NCBI GenBank assembly: GCA_017469645.1
Contig: JAFUFY010000005.1
Span: forward strand, 1 to 64,000
Direction: 5' to 3'
Source of the DNA: Campylobacter sp.
Lineage (GTDB): Bacteria; Campylobacterota; Campylobacteria; Campylobacterales; Campylobacteraceae
Length of the DNA stretch: 64,000 nucleotides
Below are positions 52,984 through 60,998 of this stretch, piece after piece. The notes under the pieces were generated by a model. The model saw only the letters and a program-made list of their open reading frames with translations, made no database searches and was not told where the DNA came from. The translations under genes were made by a program, and so were the position numbers. Within the stretch, counting starts at the first letter, position 1. Every line of letters begins with the position of its first letter.

Positions 52984-53970
52984 TTATTTTTTCCTAATTT
53001 TATTATAAAGATGTTTTAAATCTGATAACAAGTATGCAAATTTAAAATATCCCTTAGCACAAAGCAAAATTAAAATTTTTGAATTAAATTTCAACGGAAC
53101 CTGCCAAACAAATTTATTTGCTTCGGGGTATATCTCTTGCCACTTTTCTTTGTTTCTTATATGTGGATATGATATTAAAGGTAATTTTGCATACAATTTA
53201 TAAAAATTTATCAAATTTATATATTCTTTTTCGGCATTATTTTTTTCTAAAAATTCTATCAAAGAATTTGTCACAAAGATTTTATCATCGATATATGATA
53301 AGTTATAATTTTGCATAATTGATGACATATTTGTTTGATTATAATAATACAATGGTTTATTTATCTGAGATATTTTTTTAGCATCAAAAAATAACTTAAA
53401 CATAACAAATAAATCTTCTGTTATAGTTACTCTTTTTGGTAAAAAATACTCTATTTTATATAAATCTTTTTTAACTAATTTATTCCAAAAATAGTTCATA
53501 TATCCAGCTTTGTATACAAAAGAATTCATAAGCTCAAATTTACTATTAGGTAATTTATAGCCGACATGGATTTTTTTATCTGCATAAGCTTTATAAAAAT
53601 CACACACTACAATATCTACATCATCTTCTTTCGCTTTTTTATATAAAGAGCTTACCATATCAAGCTCAACCCAGTCATCGCTATCAATATGTAAAATATA
53701 TTCGCCAGTCGCACTTTCAAAACCTGTTTTTCTAGCCTGACCCAAACCTTCGTTTTGTGGTTTGTTTATGATTTTTATATCATCTTTTCTATTGGGATAT
53801 TTTTCTATCACACTTTGCAAAACTTGCATACTATTATCAGGCGTACAGTCATTTACAAAAATATACTCAATACTATCGAAATCTTGCTCAAATAGTGTTG
53901 TAGCGCATTTAACGATATATTTTTCGACATTATAAACAGGGATTATTATTGAGACTAATGGATTTATCAT
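52984..53970 (-). CDS. Glycosyltransferase family 2
   Basis: 328 residues. The GT-A fold shows PLVSIIIPVYNVEKYIVKC at the N-terminus, YIFVNDCTPDNSMQVL, EGLGQARKTGFESATGEYI and the metal-binding HIDSDDWVELD (DxD type). A C-terminal helical region follows. It adds a sugar from a nucleotide donor, probably on the cytoplasmic side; the sugar is unknown. It overlaps the next gene by four bases. Confidence 0.88.
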   Translation of the reverse strand: MINPLVSIIIPVYNVEKYIVKCATTLFEQDFDSIEYIFVNDCTPDNSMQVLQSVIEKYPNRKDDIKIINKPQNEGLGQARKTGFESATGEYILHIDSDDWVELDMVSSLYKKAKEDDVDIVVCDFYKAYADKKIHVGYKLPNSKFELMNSFVYKAGYMNYFWNKLVKKDLYKIEYFLPKRVTITEDLFVMFKLFFDAKKISQINKPLYYYNQTNMSSIMQNYNLSYIDDKIFVTNSLIEFLEKNNAEKEYINLINFYKLYAKLPLISYPHIRNKEKWQEIYPEANKFVWQVPLKFNSKILILLCAKGYFKFAYLLSDLKHLYNKIRKK

Positions 53971-55097
53971 TTTTCTAAAATTTCCTTATAAAATTTTTCC
54001 ATATTTTTTATCTCTTCTTTTATATTGTAACCCGCGTTTCGAATTTCTTCAACTGGGCTAAATCTATTTTGATTTCTATATCTTAAAATCTCTTCTGCCC
54101 AAAATTTTGGCGTTTCGTTTAAAGAAATAAAATTTGCCAAATTTGAAATTCCAATTTCCGTTGTTATAGTATCTGCAAAAAATGATGGCAAACCGCTTGT
54201 TTGCGCTTCTATTGCAGTTATAGGCAAACCTTCAAACAAAGACGGCAACACAAAACAATCCATAATTTGTAATAAATCAGGAATATCATTTCTGCTGCCT
54301 AAAAATATAATTTTATCTTCTAAATTTAATTTTTTTATTAGATATTGTATTTCTTCAAATACACATCTATCTTTTTCAATATATCCGCCTATCAATAAAA
54401 GTTTTGAATTTGATTTTTTTTTAACTATCTCGTTAAATATTTCTAGCAAAAACTTATGATTTTTTGCATAACAAATTCTACCGACATGTCCGATAATAAA
54501 ACAATTATCATCTATTTTTAATTCTTTTCTTTTAGCTTTTCTGACATTTGCATTGTATATAAATTTATCCAAATCAATAGCATTTTTTACGATTTTGTAT
54601 TGTTTATTTTTTATAATCGAATTTGGAAACATCCATTTAGCAGCAAGTTCGCTACAAGCTAAAAAATCGGTTACAATATATGGCAAAAATTTTTTTAAGA
54701 TATTATGTGAAATAACTTTTCTTATTTTCTTTGCTCCGTTGGTTATAGCCACATTACTTGAATGTGAATGTAAAACTACTCTATTAAAACCGCTAAATTT
54801 AGCTACCAACAGAATATATACGCTTAACCAAGATAGATTTAAATGTAATATCTTTATACCTGTACTTTTTTTTATTTTTTTGAAAAATAAAATATATTTT
54901 ATATAACTAAGTTTTTTTGGAATTTTATAAAATTTGGCTCCCAAATTTTCAAAATGTTCTTGAAAATTCAATTTATCATCGTAAGTTAAAAATTCGAATT
55001 GAAAATTATTTTTATCAATAAATTCATAGTTTTGGCAAAGATAGTTTTCAACTCCGCCCTTTACATTACTTATATGATATTGCAAAATTTTTATCAT
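53967..55097 (-). CDS. Glycosyltransferase family 4
   Basis: 376 residues. The GT-B fold has VKGGVENYLCQNYEF near the N-terminus and, in the C-terminal donor domain, IGHVGRICYAKNHKFLLEIF, GSRNDIPDLLQIMDCFVLPSLFEGLPITAIEAQTSG (Glu-x7-Glu motif near 290). It is a retaining enzyme by family, with unknown sugar. It is more AT-rich than the housekeeping genes, as is usual for surface-glycan loci. A 101-bp gap separates it from the DUF4422 gene. Confidence 0.88.
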   Translation of the reverse strand: MIKILQYHISNVKGGVENYLCQNYEFIDKNNFQFEFLTYDDKLNFQEHFENLGAKFYKIPKKLSYIKYILFFKKIKKSTGIKILHLNLSWLSVYILLVAKFSGFNRVVLHSHSSNVAITNGAKKIRKVISHNILKKFLPYIVTDFLACSELAAKWMFPNSIIKNKQYKIVKNAIDLDKFIYNANVRKAKRKELKIDDNCFIIGHVGRICYAKNHKFLLEIFNEIVKKKSNSKLLLIGGYIEKDRCVFEEIQYLIKKLNLEDKIIFLGSRNDIPDLLQIMDCFVLPSLFEGLPITAIEAQTSGLPSFFADTITTEIGISNLANFISLNETPKFWAEEILRYRNQNRFSPVEEIRNAGYNIKEEIKNMEKFYKEILEK

Positions 55098-55198
55098 CTC
55101 TTATCAACTTTTATCGTATTGCCTATTTGTCAAACAGCAAATAAATTTTGTAAAATAAACTTGTTTATAAAAATTTTCTCGTTTAATAGTAAATTTCA

Positions 55199-56005
55199 TT
55201 AAAAACTCTTTTCATACTTTTTACCAAAAAATTTAGCCATTAAAAATGCGCTTCCTTTTTTAAACCAATTTATCTTTTCGCCGTAAATGAAAGGCAATTC
55301 TTTTATTTTAAGTGGCTTTTGAATTTGGTACTCTTTTAGCCAGACATTAAATAATATCTCGCTTACTCGCCCATAAAATCTAGCATGAAACGATGAATAA
55401 TTCTCGGGCGAAATTCGCTTTTCTAACTCAAATAAAATAGGAAAAAGCCAACCGCAATACTCATCAACCAAATTTTTTGGCATTACAAACATATTAAACA
55501 TATATCCGCTAGTTTGCTTCATAACCAAATCAAAACTATCCGTGTATTGGCTACAAATTTCACTTATGATTTTTCTAGTTTCGTCCAAATGCTCTTTATG
55601 CATAGTGTTTGCATAGTGCGAATACAGCGTTTCTATGTAGTATTTTCTCTTTTTTGGAACTATTATGTCGTAGTTTTGCAACAAATTTTGTGCTTCTTTT
55701 TCGCTCAAATACAGCTCATCTAACGAAATATTTTTTCTATTAAAAAAACCTTTTGTGCTAAAAAATCGCCTATAATGAATAAGCCCTACAAAATCTGCTT
55801 TTAAATTTTTCCACGCCCAGTAAAGCCCTGTTAATTCGCAAAAATATGGATTTTTCTCGCTTATATTTTCACCATCATCATCTCTTTGGTAACCTATGCT
55901 TTCTTTGCCTTTACTTCCGACATGAACTGGAATATAAATTTCATCATTGGGCATAAAATATTTTTTATGCGTGGCTATTATGATTTTTATATTATTATCT
56001 TTCAT
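55199..56005 (-). CDS. DUF4422 family putative glycosyltransferase
   Basis: 268 residues: KIIIATHKKYFMPNDEIYIPVHVG at the N-terminus, FCELTGLYWAWKNLKADFVGLIHYRRFF (the TGLYWAWKN … GLxHYRRFF hallmark), and MFVMPKNLVDEYCGWLFPILFELE. DUF4422 proteins are found in capsule and LPS loci and are probably glycosyltransferases. It abuts the wzz gene (one-base overlap). Confidence 0.85.
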   Translation of the reverse strand: MKDNNIKIIIATHKKYFMPNDEIYIPVHVGSKGKESIGYQRDDDGENISEKNPYFCELTGLYWAWKNLKADFVGLIHYRRFFSTKGFFNRKNISLDELYLSEKEAQNLLQNYDIIVPKKRKYYIETLYSHYANTMHKEHLDETRKIISEICSQYTDSFDLVMKQTSGYMFNMFVMPKNLVDEYCGWLFPILFELEKRISPENYSSFHARFYGRVSEILFNVWLKEYQIQKPLKIKELPFIYGEKINWFKKGSAFLMAKFFGKKYEKSF

Positions 56006-56919
56006 TATTTTTCAGCCGTTTTTCTAAATTTTGCTATCTCGCTTTTAATTAGCACCCAAAATACGCCCAAAATGCCGCCTAAAAATGTAGCAATAGCTAA
56101 AATCAAATGCTTTTTAGGTTTTACCGGATTTTGAGATATACTTAAATCCGATATTTCAAAGTATCCGTAGCTACTTGGTTCTAAATCTAGTTCTAATAAT
56201 TCTTTTTCTTTTTCAAGACTTGGAATTTTGTCTATGACAATATCTCTAAGTTTGTTTTTTAAATTTGGCAATGTATTATTTAAAATGCTATCCTTTGCGA
56301 TGATCAAAGACGCATAATTAGAATTTGTGTTATTCTCTTTTTCTAATAATTCATTAATCTTAGTCAATGAAACATCTTTTGCTGTTTTTATACTATCTTC
56401 TAATGAAAGTTTTTCTTGATTTAAAATTTCGATAGCATTATCTATGCTTTCTATTTTATCTTTTTTAGCATTTATTACTTTATCCATTACAGGATTATAT
56501 TTTTTACTTTCCTCATCTGCTATGTAGCTTACTAAATTTTTAATTGCTTCATCACTTTTACCATATATATCTATTTTGAATTTTTCATATATGATATTAC
56601 CTTTCATTTTTATGTATGAAATATCTTTAATATAAGCTTCATCGCTATGTTTGACATTTATATAATTTTCTGTAAATTTTTGCATAATAACATTTGGATT
56701 CTCTAAAAAAATACTCACGCCATTAGAGAAATCATAATTATAAGGCAAATTTACATTTGCCGTAGCTTTATACAACGGCGTAGTAACCAAACAATACAAA
56801 ACACCAAGTAAAAAACAGGTAAGCGTTACGCCTAAAACTATAAATTTACCTTTGTAAATTTTGCCTAATAATTCAAAAATATCAATTTCATCATTTTCTT
56901 TAAAAATTTGTTCGCTCAT
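56005..56919 (-). CDS. wzz: Wzz-type chain-length determinant
   Basis: 304 residues. The first helix (about 30-52, FIVLGVTLTCFLLGVLYCLV) is followed by a large periplasmic coiled-coil domain (DKIESIDNAIEILNQEKLSLEDSI). The second helix (about 271-294) comes after the Pro-rich SQNPVKPKKHLIL. This is the standard polysaccharide co-polymerase layout that sets chain length in Wzy-dependent synthesis. It overlaps the cytidylyltransferase gene by four bases. Confidence 0.88.
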   Translation of the reverse strand: MSEQIFKENDEIDIFELLGKIYKGKFIVLGVTLTCFLLGVLYCLVTTPLYKATANVNLPYNYDFSNGVSIFLENPNVIMQKFTENYINVKHSDEAYIKDISYIKMKGNIIYEKFKIDIYGKSDEAIKNLVSYIADEESKKYNPVMDKVINAKKDKIESIDNAIEILNQEKLSLEDSIKTAKDVSLTKINELLEKENNTNSNYASLIIAKDSILNNTLPNLKNKLRDIVIDKIPSLEKEKELLELDLEPSSYGYFEISDLSISQNPVKPKKHLILAIATFLGGILGVFWVLIKSEIAKFRKTAEK

Positions 56920-57320
56920 TTACTTTTCTTATCTTTCAAATCTTTTTTTATCTGAGTTGTAGAAATCTCAGGCGTTCGCTCCAAATATACCACTTCGCAA
57001 CCCTCATCTTTTAAAAAATCAAACTTACCTTTCCAGTCATCGCCGATGACAAAAGTATCTATATGATACAAATGCACATCGTCTTTTTTTTGCTCCCACG
57101 AATTTTCAGGGATTACCAAATCCACATAACGAATCGCTTCAAGCAAGTGTTTGCGTTTTTCGTAAGAAAAATAGCATTTTTTTTGTTTTGAGTTCCAGTT
57201 AAACTCATCAGTCGAAAGTGCCACGATAAGATAATCTCCAAGTGCTTTTGCACGGCGAAGCAGATTTATATGACCGTAATGAAGCATATCAAAAGTGCCG
57301 TAAGTTATAACTCTTTTCAA
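56916..57320 (-). CDS. tagD: Glycerol-3-phosphate cytidylyltransferase-like protein
   Basis: 134 residues from a TTG at 57320 with AGGA 7 nt upstream. The mature N-terminus LKRVITYGTFDMLHYGHINLL then matches the family. Upstream in-frame ATGs add unrelated residues. The HxGH motif (HYGH) and RTPEISTT are the nucleotidyltransferase signatures. TagD makes CDP-glycerol from CTP and glycerol-3-phosphate, though related enzymes use other alcohols. It is the first gene of the minus-strand polysaccharide operon. The A14 tract is in its predicted leader. Confidence 0.88.
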   Translation of the reverse strand: MKRVITYGTFDMLHYGHINLLRRAKALGDYLIVALSTDEFNWNSKQKKCYFSYEKRKHLLEAIRYVDLVIPENSWEQKKDDVHLYHIDTFVIGDDWKGKFDFLKDEGCEVVYLERTPEISTTQIKKDLKDKKSK

Positions 57321-57378
57321 AATTTTTCCTAAAATATCAACTTCTGTAAATTTTGAAAACAAAATTCAGCAAAAATCG

Positions 57379-57392
57379 TTTTTTTTTTTTTT
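57379..57392. repeat. T14 homopolymer
   Basis: Fourteen T on the plus strand (A14 in the direction of the tagD operon). It lies between the predicted -10 (57405-57410) and the TTG start, probably at or just after the transcription start. Confidence 0.9.
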
Positions 57393-57404
57393 GTTAAAAC
57401 CGCC

Positions 57405-57410
57405 ATTGTA
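57405..57410 (-). promoter_or_regulatory. Predicted -10 box of the polysaccharide operon
   Basis: TACAAT on the minus strand (GATACAATGG). The start of transcription would fall about 57398, six bases before the A14 run. Confidence 0.45.
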
Positions 57411-57436
57411 TCAGCAAATTTTAAATCATATCTTAA

Positions 57437-57442
57437 TATAAT
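57437..57442 (+). promoter_or_regulatory. Predicted -10 box of the sugar-phosphate transferase gene
   Basis: TATAAT (TTAATATAATTTG), 38 bp before the ATG at 57480. Confidence 0.55.
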
Positions 57443-57479
57443 TTGCTTGAAAACGAGATTAAAAAAAAGAAAGAATTTT

Positions 57480-58805
57480 ATGAAAAAACACATTTCAGTT
57501 TTGGCGTTATTCGTCTGTGATATTTTTTTTATATTTTTATCACTTGTTCTGGCAGTTTGGATACGAAATTTAGTCGAAATTCCAAATTTTCCAAATGTCA
57601 CTCAAAATTACGCTAACTACATAAATTTTTATTTTATCTACTTTGTTTTGATACTTTCTTTCATTTACAACGGAATTTACACCAAACGATACGACTTTTG
57701 GCATGAAAGTTTGTTGATTTTTCGCTCTTGCGTTTTTGCTTGTGTTTTGATTTTTTGTTTTTTGGCACTTGGTAAAAATGTTACGCACTCTCGTATCGTG
57801 ATGATTTTAAGCTTTGTATTTATGGCATTTTTGATACCGACTTCCAAATTTTTCCTAAAAAAAGCTCTGTATGATGTCGGATTTTGGCAAAAAAAAGCAA
57901 AAGTCATTAACGGCACAAGGGAGTTTAGAAAAGAGATTTTCAAAAACCACTATCTTGGCTACAAGCTCGTTCGCACAGGCAACTACGAAACGATTTTTAT
58001 ACAACACCGCGATGAAAATTTAAACGAACTAAACAAGCTTGTTGAAACAAATATTTTATCAAATAAAGAGATTATTTTTACGCCGACTTTGGAAGGGTAT
58101 GATTACTCAAAAGCTGAAATTTTCAGCCTTTTTAACTCTCGCACAAATTTATTTATGCTTGAAAATTTACTTTTAAAGCCGTTTAATCGCTTTTTAAAAA
58201 CCACAAGCGATACCATTATAGTTTTGTGTGCTTTGCCGTTTTTGGCTGTGATATTTTTAATAACTTTTATATTAATGAAGCTCGAAGAGCCAAAGGAAAG
58301 CATATTCTTTGGTCAAGATCGTGTCGGACAAGACGGAAAAATTTTTAAATGTTTGAAATTTCGCAGTATGCGTGAAAATAGCGATGAACTTATGAAAAAA
58401 TATCTTGAAGAAAATCCTGACGAAATAGAGTATTATGCAAAATATCATAAATACAAAAATGATCCACGCATTACAAAAATCGGAAATTTTATGCGAAAAA
58501 CTTCGCTAGATGAACTACCTCAGCTTATAAATGTTTTGCGTGGCGAAATGAGCCTAGTCGGACCTCGTCCGTTACCACTAGGAGAACATAAATTCGGTGG
58601 AACTAGCGAAAAAGAAGAAAGTATCATTTTAAAAGCAAAACCTGGTATAACAGGGCTTTGGCAATCTACACTTAGAAACAATGCAGACTTTAAAACTAGA
58701 AATAAAATTGATATTTATTATGTCAAAAACTGGTCGCTTTATATGGATTTTGTTATCATTTTAAAAACTATAAAAATGGTTCTAAAACGCGACGGAGCGA
58801 GTTAA
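57480..58805 (+). CDS. Undecaprenyl-phosphate sugar-1-phosphate transferase (WbaP/WcaJ type)
   Basis: 441 residues from the ATG at 57480 (MKKHISVLALFVCDIFFIFL). Four N-terminal helices, a CoA-binding-like middle, a fifth helix (about 245-268) and the Bac_transf catalytic domain follow. The latter shows FGQDRVGQDGKIFKCLKFRSM, RKTSLDELPQLINVL and GEMSLVGPRPLPL. It starts glycan synthesis by putting the first sugar phosphate on undecaprenyl phosphate. It is divergent from the rest of the cluster. The first sugar (galactose or other) cannot be told. Confidence 0.92.
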   Translation: MKKHISVLALFVCDIFFIFLSLVLAVWIRNLVEIPNFPNVTQNYANYINFYFIYFVLILSFIYNGIYTKRYDFWHESLLIFRSCVFACVLIFCFLALGKNVTHSRIVMILSFVFMAFLIPTSKFFLKKALYDVGFWQKKAKVINGTREFRKEIFKNHYLGYKLVRTGNYETIFIQHRDENLNELNKLVETNILSNKEIIFTPTLEGYDYSKAEIFSLFNSRTNLFMLENLLLKPFNRFLKTTSDTIIVLCALPFLAVIFLITFILMKLEEPKESIFFGQDRVGQDGKIFKCLKFRSMRENSDELMKKYLEENPDEIEYYAKYHKYKNDPRITKIGNFMRKTSLDELPQLINVLRGEMSLVGPRPLPLGEHKFGGTSEKEESIILKAKPGITGLWQSTLRNNADFKTRNKIDIYYVKNWSLYMDFVIILKTIKMVLKRDGAS

Positions 58806-59185
58806 AAAGATAATATTTGCGTAAATTTGCTCTCGTCAAATTCGTTTAAATTTGTGAAATTTTCAAATCCTGCTTTGGCAAAAATTTCTCCGCTTTTGCC
58901 AAAAGAAATTTTGTTTTTTGCAAAAAAACCACTTCGTATCCAGCCTAAAAAAATCTCATCATAAATTATATTTTCATTTTCTCCGTCGCATAAAATCACG
59001 CCGTCAAATCCGTCTAAGCTAGCAGAATAAATATCAGGTTTTACAAAAAAACCGAATTTATCTTTTACACTTTCATTTAATGAACAAATTTTTATTTCAC
59101 ACTCACTCATTTTGTGCAGTTTTTCGCAAATCATAGCTAAATTTAACAAAGAAAATTTATCATAAATCACAATCGCAATGCGCAT
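58802..59185 (-). CDS. Short DJ-1/PfpI-like protein
   Basis: 127 residues. The N-terminus RIAIVIYDKFSLLNLAMICEKL and the phrase SLDGFDGVILCDGENEN resemble the first half of DJ-1/PfpI or class I amidotransferase-like domains (usually about 180-200 residues). The nucleophile-elbow cysteine with its Gly-rich context is not evident, so it is probably a reduced, non-catalytic version. It overlaps the 3' end of the convergent transferase gene by four bases. Confidence 0.6.
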   Translation of the reverse strand: MRIAIVIYDKFSLLNLAMICEKLHKMSECEIKICSLNESVKDKFGFFVKPDIYSASLDGFDGVILCDGENENIIYDEIFLGWIRSGFFAKNKISFGKSGEIFAKAGFENFTNLNEFDESKFTQILSF

Positions 59186-59258
59186 TTTTATCCTTTTTTT
59201 GAGCTGATTTTAATCAAATTTGCTTTAAAATTTAATCAAATTTAAAAAAGGAAAAATT

Positions 59259-59630
59259 ATGATTTACCAAGATGATTTGATTTTTATCGAGCCTGAAACT
59301 GCCGAAATTCCGTGGATAAAAATCTTTACAAAAACTGAATTCAAAGAGCTAAGCGACTGCGACGAAGCGACGCAAAAACGGCTTTTTGAAACGATTTTAG
59401 AGTGCGAAAAAACTATGCGAAGCTTTTATAATCCTGATAAAATCAATATCGCAAGTTTTGCAAATTATGTCCCAAGGGTGCATTTTCATATCCAAGCTCG
59501 TTTTAAAAACGATAGCTTTTTTCCTGAGAGCATGTGGGGCAAAAAACAGCGAAACGCAGATCTAAATTTGCCAAATTTTAACGAATTTTGCGAAATTTTA
59601 AATGCGAATTTGAAAAAGAAATTTGCTTAA
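59259..59630 (+). CDS. HIT family protein
   Basis: 123 residues: IYQDDLIFIEPETAEIPWIKIF at the N-terminus and the histidine triad region NYVPRVHFHIQARF near 68-81. The third histidine of HxHxH is replaced (HFHIQ). HIT proteins are small nucleotide hydrolases or transferases. The substrate is unknown. AAAGGAAAA precedes the ATG. It converges with the MFS gene (four-base overlap). Confidence 0.8.
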   Translation: MIYQDDLIFIEPETAEIPWIKIFTKTEFKELSDCDEATQKRLFETILECEKTMRSFYNPDKINIASFANYVPRVHFHIQARFKNDSFFPESMWGKKQRNADLNLPNFNEFCEILNANLKKKFA

Positions 59631-60850
59631 TTTAAGCGAGTTTTGATTTTTCTTCTTAATCTTTTTCGATTAAAAAGCACCAAAAGTAAAATCGCAGCCA
59701 CAACGCCGCACATAATAAAACCAAATTTCGCACCGAATTTATCGGTAAAATACCCGGCAAACAAAGCACCAAACGGCGTGCTTCCTTGAAAAACAAGCGT
59801 GTAAATGCTCATCACTCTACCGCGAAATTCGTTTGCCGTATTTAGCTGCAAGGTCGAGTTGATGTTTGAAGCGGTCAAAAGAAAGGCAAATCCTGTCAAA
59901 GCCAAAACAAAACAGGCATAGTAAAAGTTGCTTACTAGCCCGATACAGCTTAGCAAAAGGACTGAAACAACAGATAAAATTCTTATATATTTTATCTCAA
60001 ATTTGCCAAAACTAGCCACGAAAAACGCCCCTACAAACGCACCCACGCCCGAACACGCCATCATATAACCAAATGTCTTTTCGCCGCCTTGCAAAACAAA
60101 TTTGACAAAGGCAGAAACCGTGATATTGTAATTTGGCACAAAAGTGGCGATAATAAGCAAAATCAACAAAACTTCGCTTAAAATTTGTTTGTGCAAAACA
60201 TAAATAAAGCCTTCTTTAATCGATTTAAAAATATGCAAAGGCTCCGAATTTTGCGCCTTTTGCTCGGTTTTTAGCTTGATAAAATAAAGCGAGATTAAAA
60301 TCGCAAAAAAACTAACGCCGTTAAATAAAAAACAATACCCAACGCCAAAAACAGCCATTATAATCCCAGCCAAAGATGGTCCTAAAATTCGCGCGGTATT
60401 AAAAGATACCGAATTTAGCGCAATCGCATTTGGCAAATTTTCTCTATCATCGATGAGATCATAAACCATCGACTGGCGACTTGGCGCATCAATGCTGTTA
60501 AAAACGCCGTTGATAAAAGAAAAAATAAGAATTCGCTCAAACGAACAAGAATCGGTAAAAACCATAAAGGCAAAAATAAAAGCGATTATCATCATACCGA
60601 TTTGCGCGAACGCCAAAACCGCTTTTTTGTTAAATCTATCCAAAATCGCACCGCTAAAAAGTGTAAAAAGCAGAGCCGGCGCAAACTGCAAGGTCGCTAC
60701 AAGGCTAACTTTAAATGGGTCATTTGTGATAATCAGCGTCAGCCACGGAAGCGCGATGACCTGCATCCACGAGCCGATTAAGGATAAATTCATTCCGACC
60801 CAATAAATTCTGAAATTGCGATATTTTAGCGACAAAAATGGATTTTTCAT
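59627..60850 (-). CDS. MFS transporter (MFS_3/EntS-like)
   Basis: 407 residues with 11-12 helices. The N-terminus FLSLKYRNFRIYWVGMNLSLIGSWMQVIALPWL is characteristic of the MFS_3 exporters. GAILDRFNKKAVLAFAQ is the cytoplasmic motif A region, followed by GVFNSIDAPSRQSMVYDLI. Relatives export siderophores, drugs or other small molecules. Its -10 (60857-60862) ends only seven bases before the ATG, so the mRNA may be leaderless. It is divergent from chuZ. Confidence 0.88.
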   Translation of the reverse strand: MKNPFLSLKYRNFRIYWVGMNLSLIGSWMQVIALPWLTLIITNDPFKVSLVATLQFAPALLFTLFSGAILDRFNKKAVLAFAQIGMMIIAFIFAFMVFTDSCSFERILIFSFINGVFNSIDAPSRQSMVYDLIDDRENLPNAIALNSVSFNTARILGPSLAGIIMAVFGVGYCFLFNGVSFFAILISLYFIKLKTEQKAQNSEPLHIFKSIKEGFIYVLHKQILSEVLLILLIIATFVPNYNITVSAFVKFVLQGGEKTFGYMMACSGVGAFVGAFFVASFGKFEIKYIRILSVVSVLLLSCIGLVSNFYYACFVLALTGFAFLLTASNINSTLQLNTANEFRGRVMSIYTLVFQGSTPFGALFAGYFTDKFGAKFGFIMCGVVAAILLLVLFNRKRLRRKIKTRLN

Positions 60851-60856
60851 AAGGTA

Positions 60857-60862
60857 ATTATA
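60857..60862 (-). promoter_or_regulatory. Predicted -10 box of the MFS gene, possible leaderless mRNA
   Basis: TATAAT on the minus strand (GTATAATTACCTTATG). Six bases separate it from the ATG, so the start of transcription should coincide with the start codon. No ribosome binding site fits. Confidence 0.5.
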
Positions 60863-60933
60863 CTTAAATTTTGCAAAGCGAATTGTTAAATTTGTTCAAA
60901 TTTTAAGCTAAATTTGCAAATTTTATTTTAATT

Positions 60934-60957
60934 AAGATTTATTTTGTATTAAATCTT
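60934..60957. promoter_or_regulatory. Inverted repeat upstream of chuZ, candidate operator
   Basis: AAGATTTA and TAAATCTT, a perfect 8-bp inverted repeat around an 8-bp AT spacer, directly upstream of the chuZ -10 (60962-60967). Its position in the promoter of a haem-use gene suggests an iron- or haem-responsive repressor site, but it is not a textbook Fur box. Confidence 0.45.
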
Positions 60958-60961
60958 TTTT

Positions 60962-60967
60962 GATAAT
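60962..60967 (+). promoter_or_regulatory. Predicted -10 box of chuZ
   Basis: GATAAT, 32 bp before the ATG at 60999, four bases after the inverted repeat. Confidence 0.5.
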
Positions 60968-60998
60968 ATTACGCAAAACTTTATTCAAGGAATTTACA

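Noticed and set aside
60934-60957. Calling the chuZ inverted repeat a Fur box
   Set aside because: It is in the right place, but the half-sites AAGATTTA/TAAATCTT do not match the usual GATAAT-type array, so I kept it as an unnamed candidate operator.
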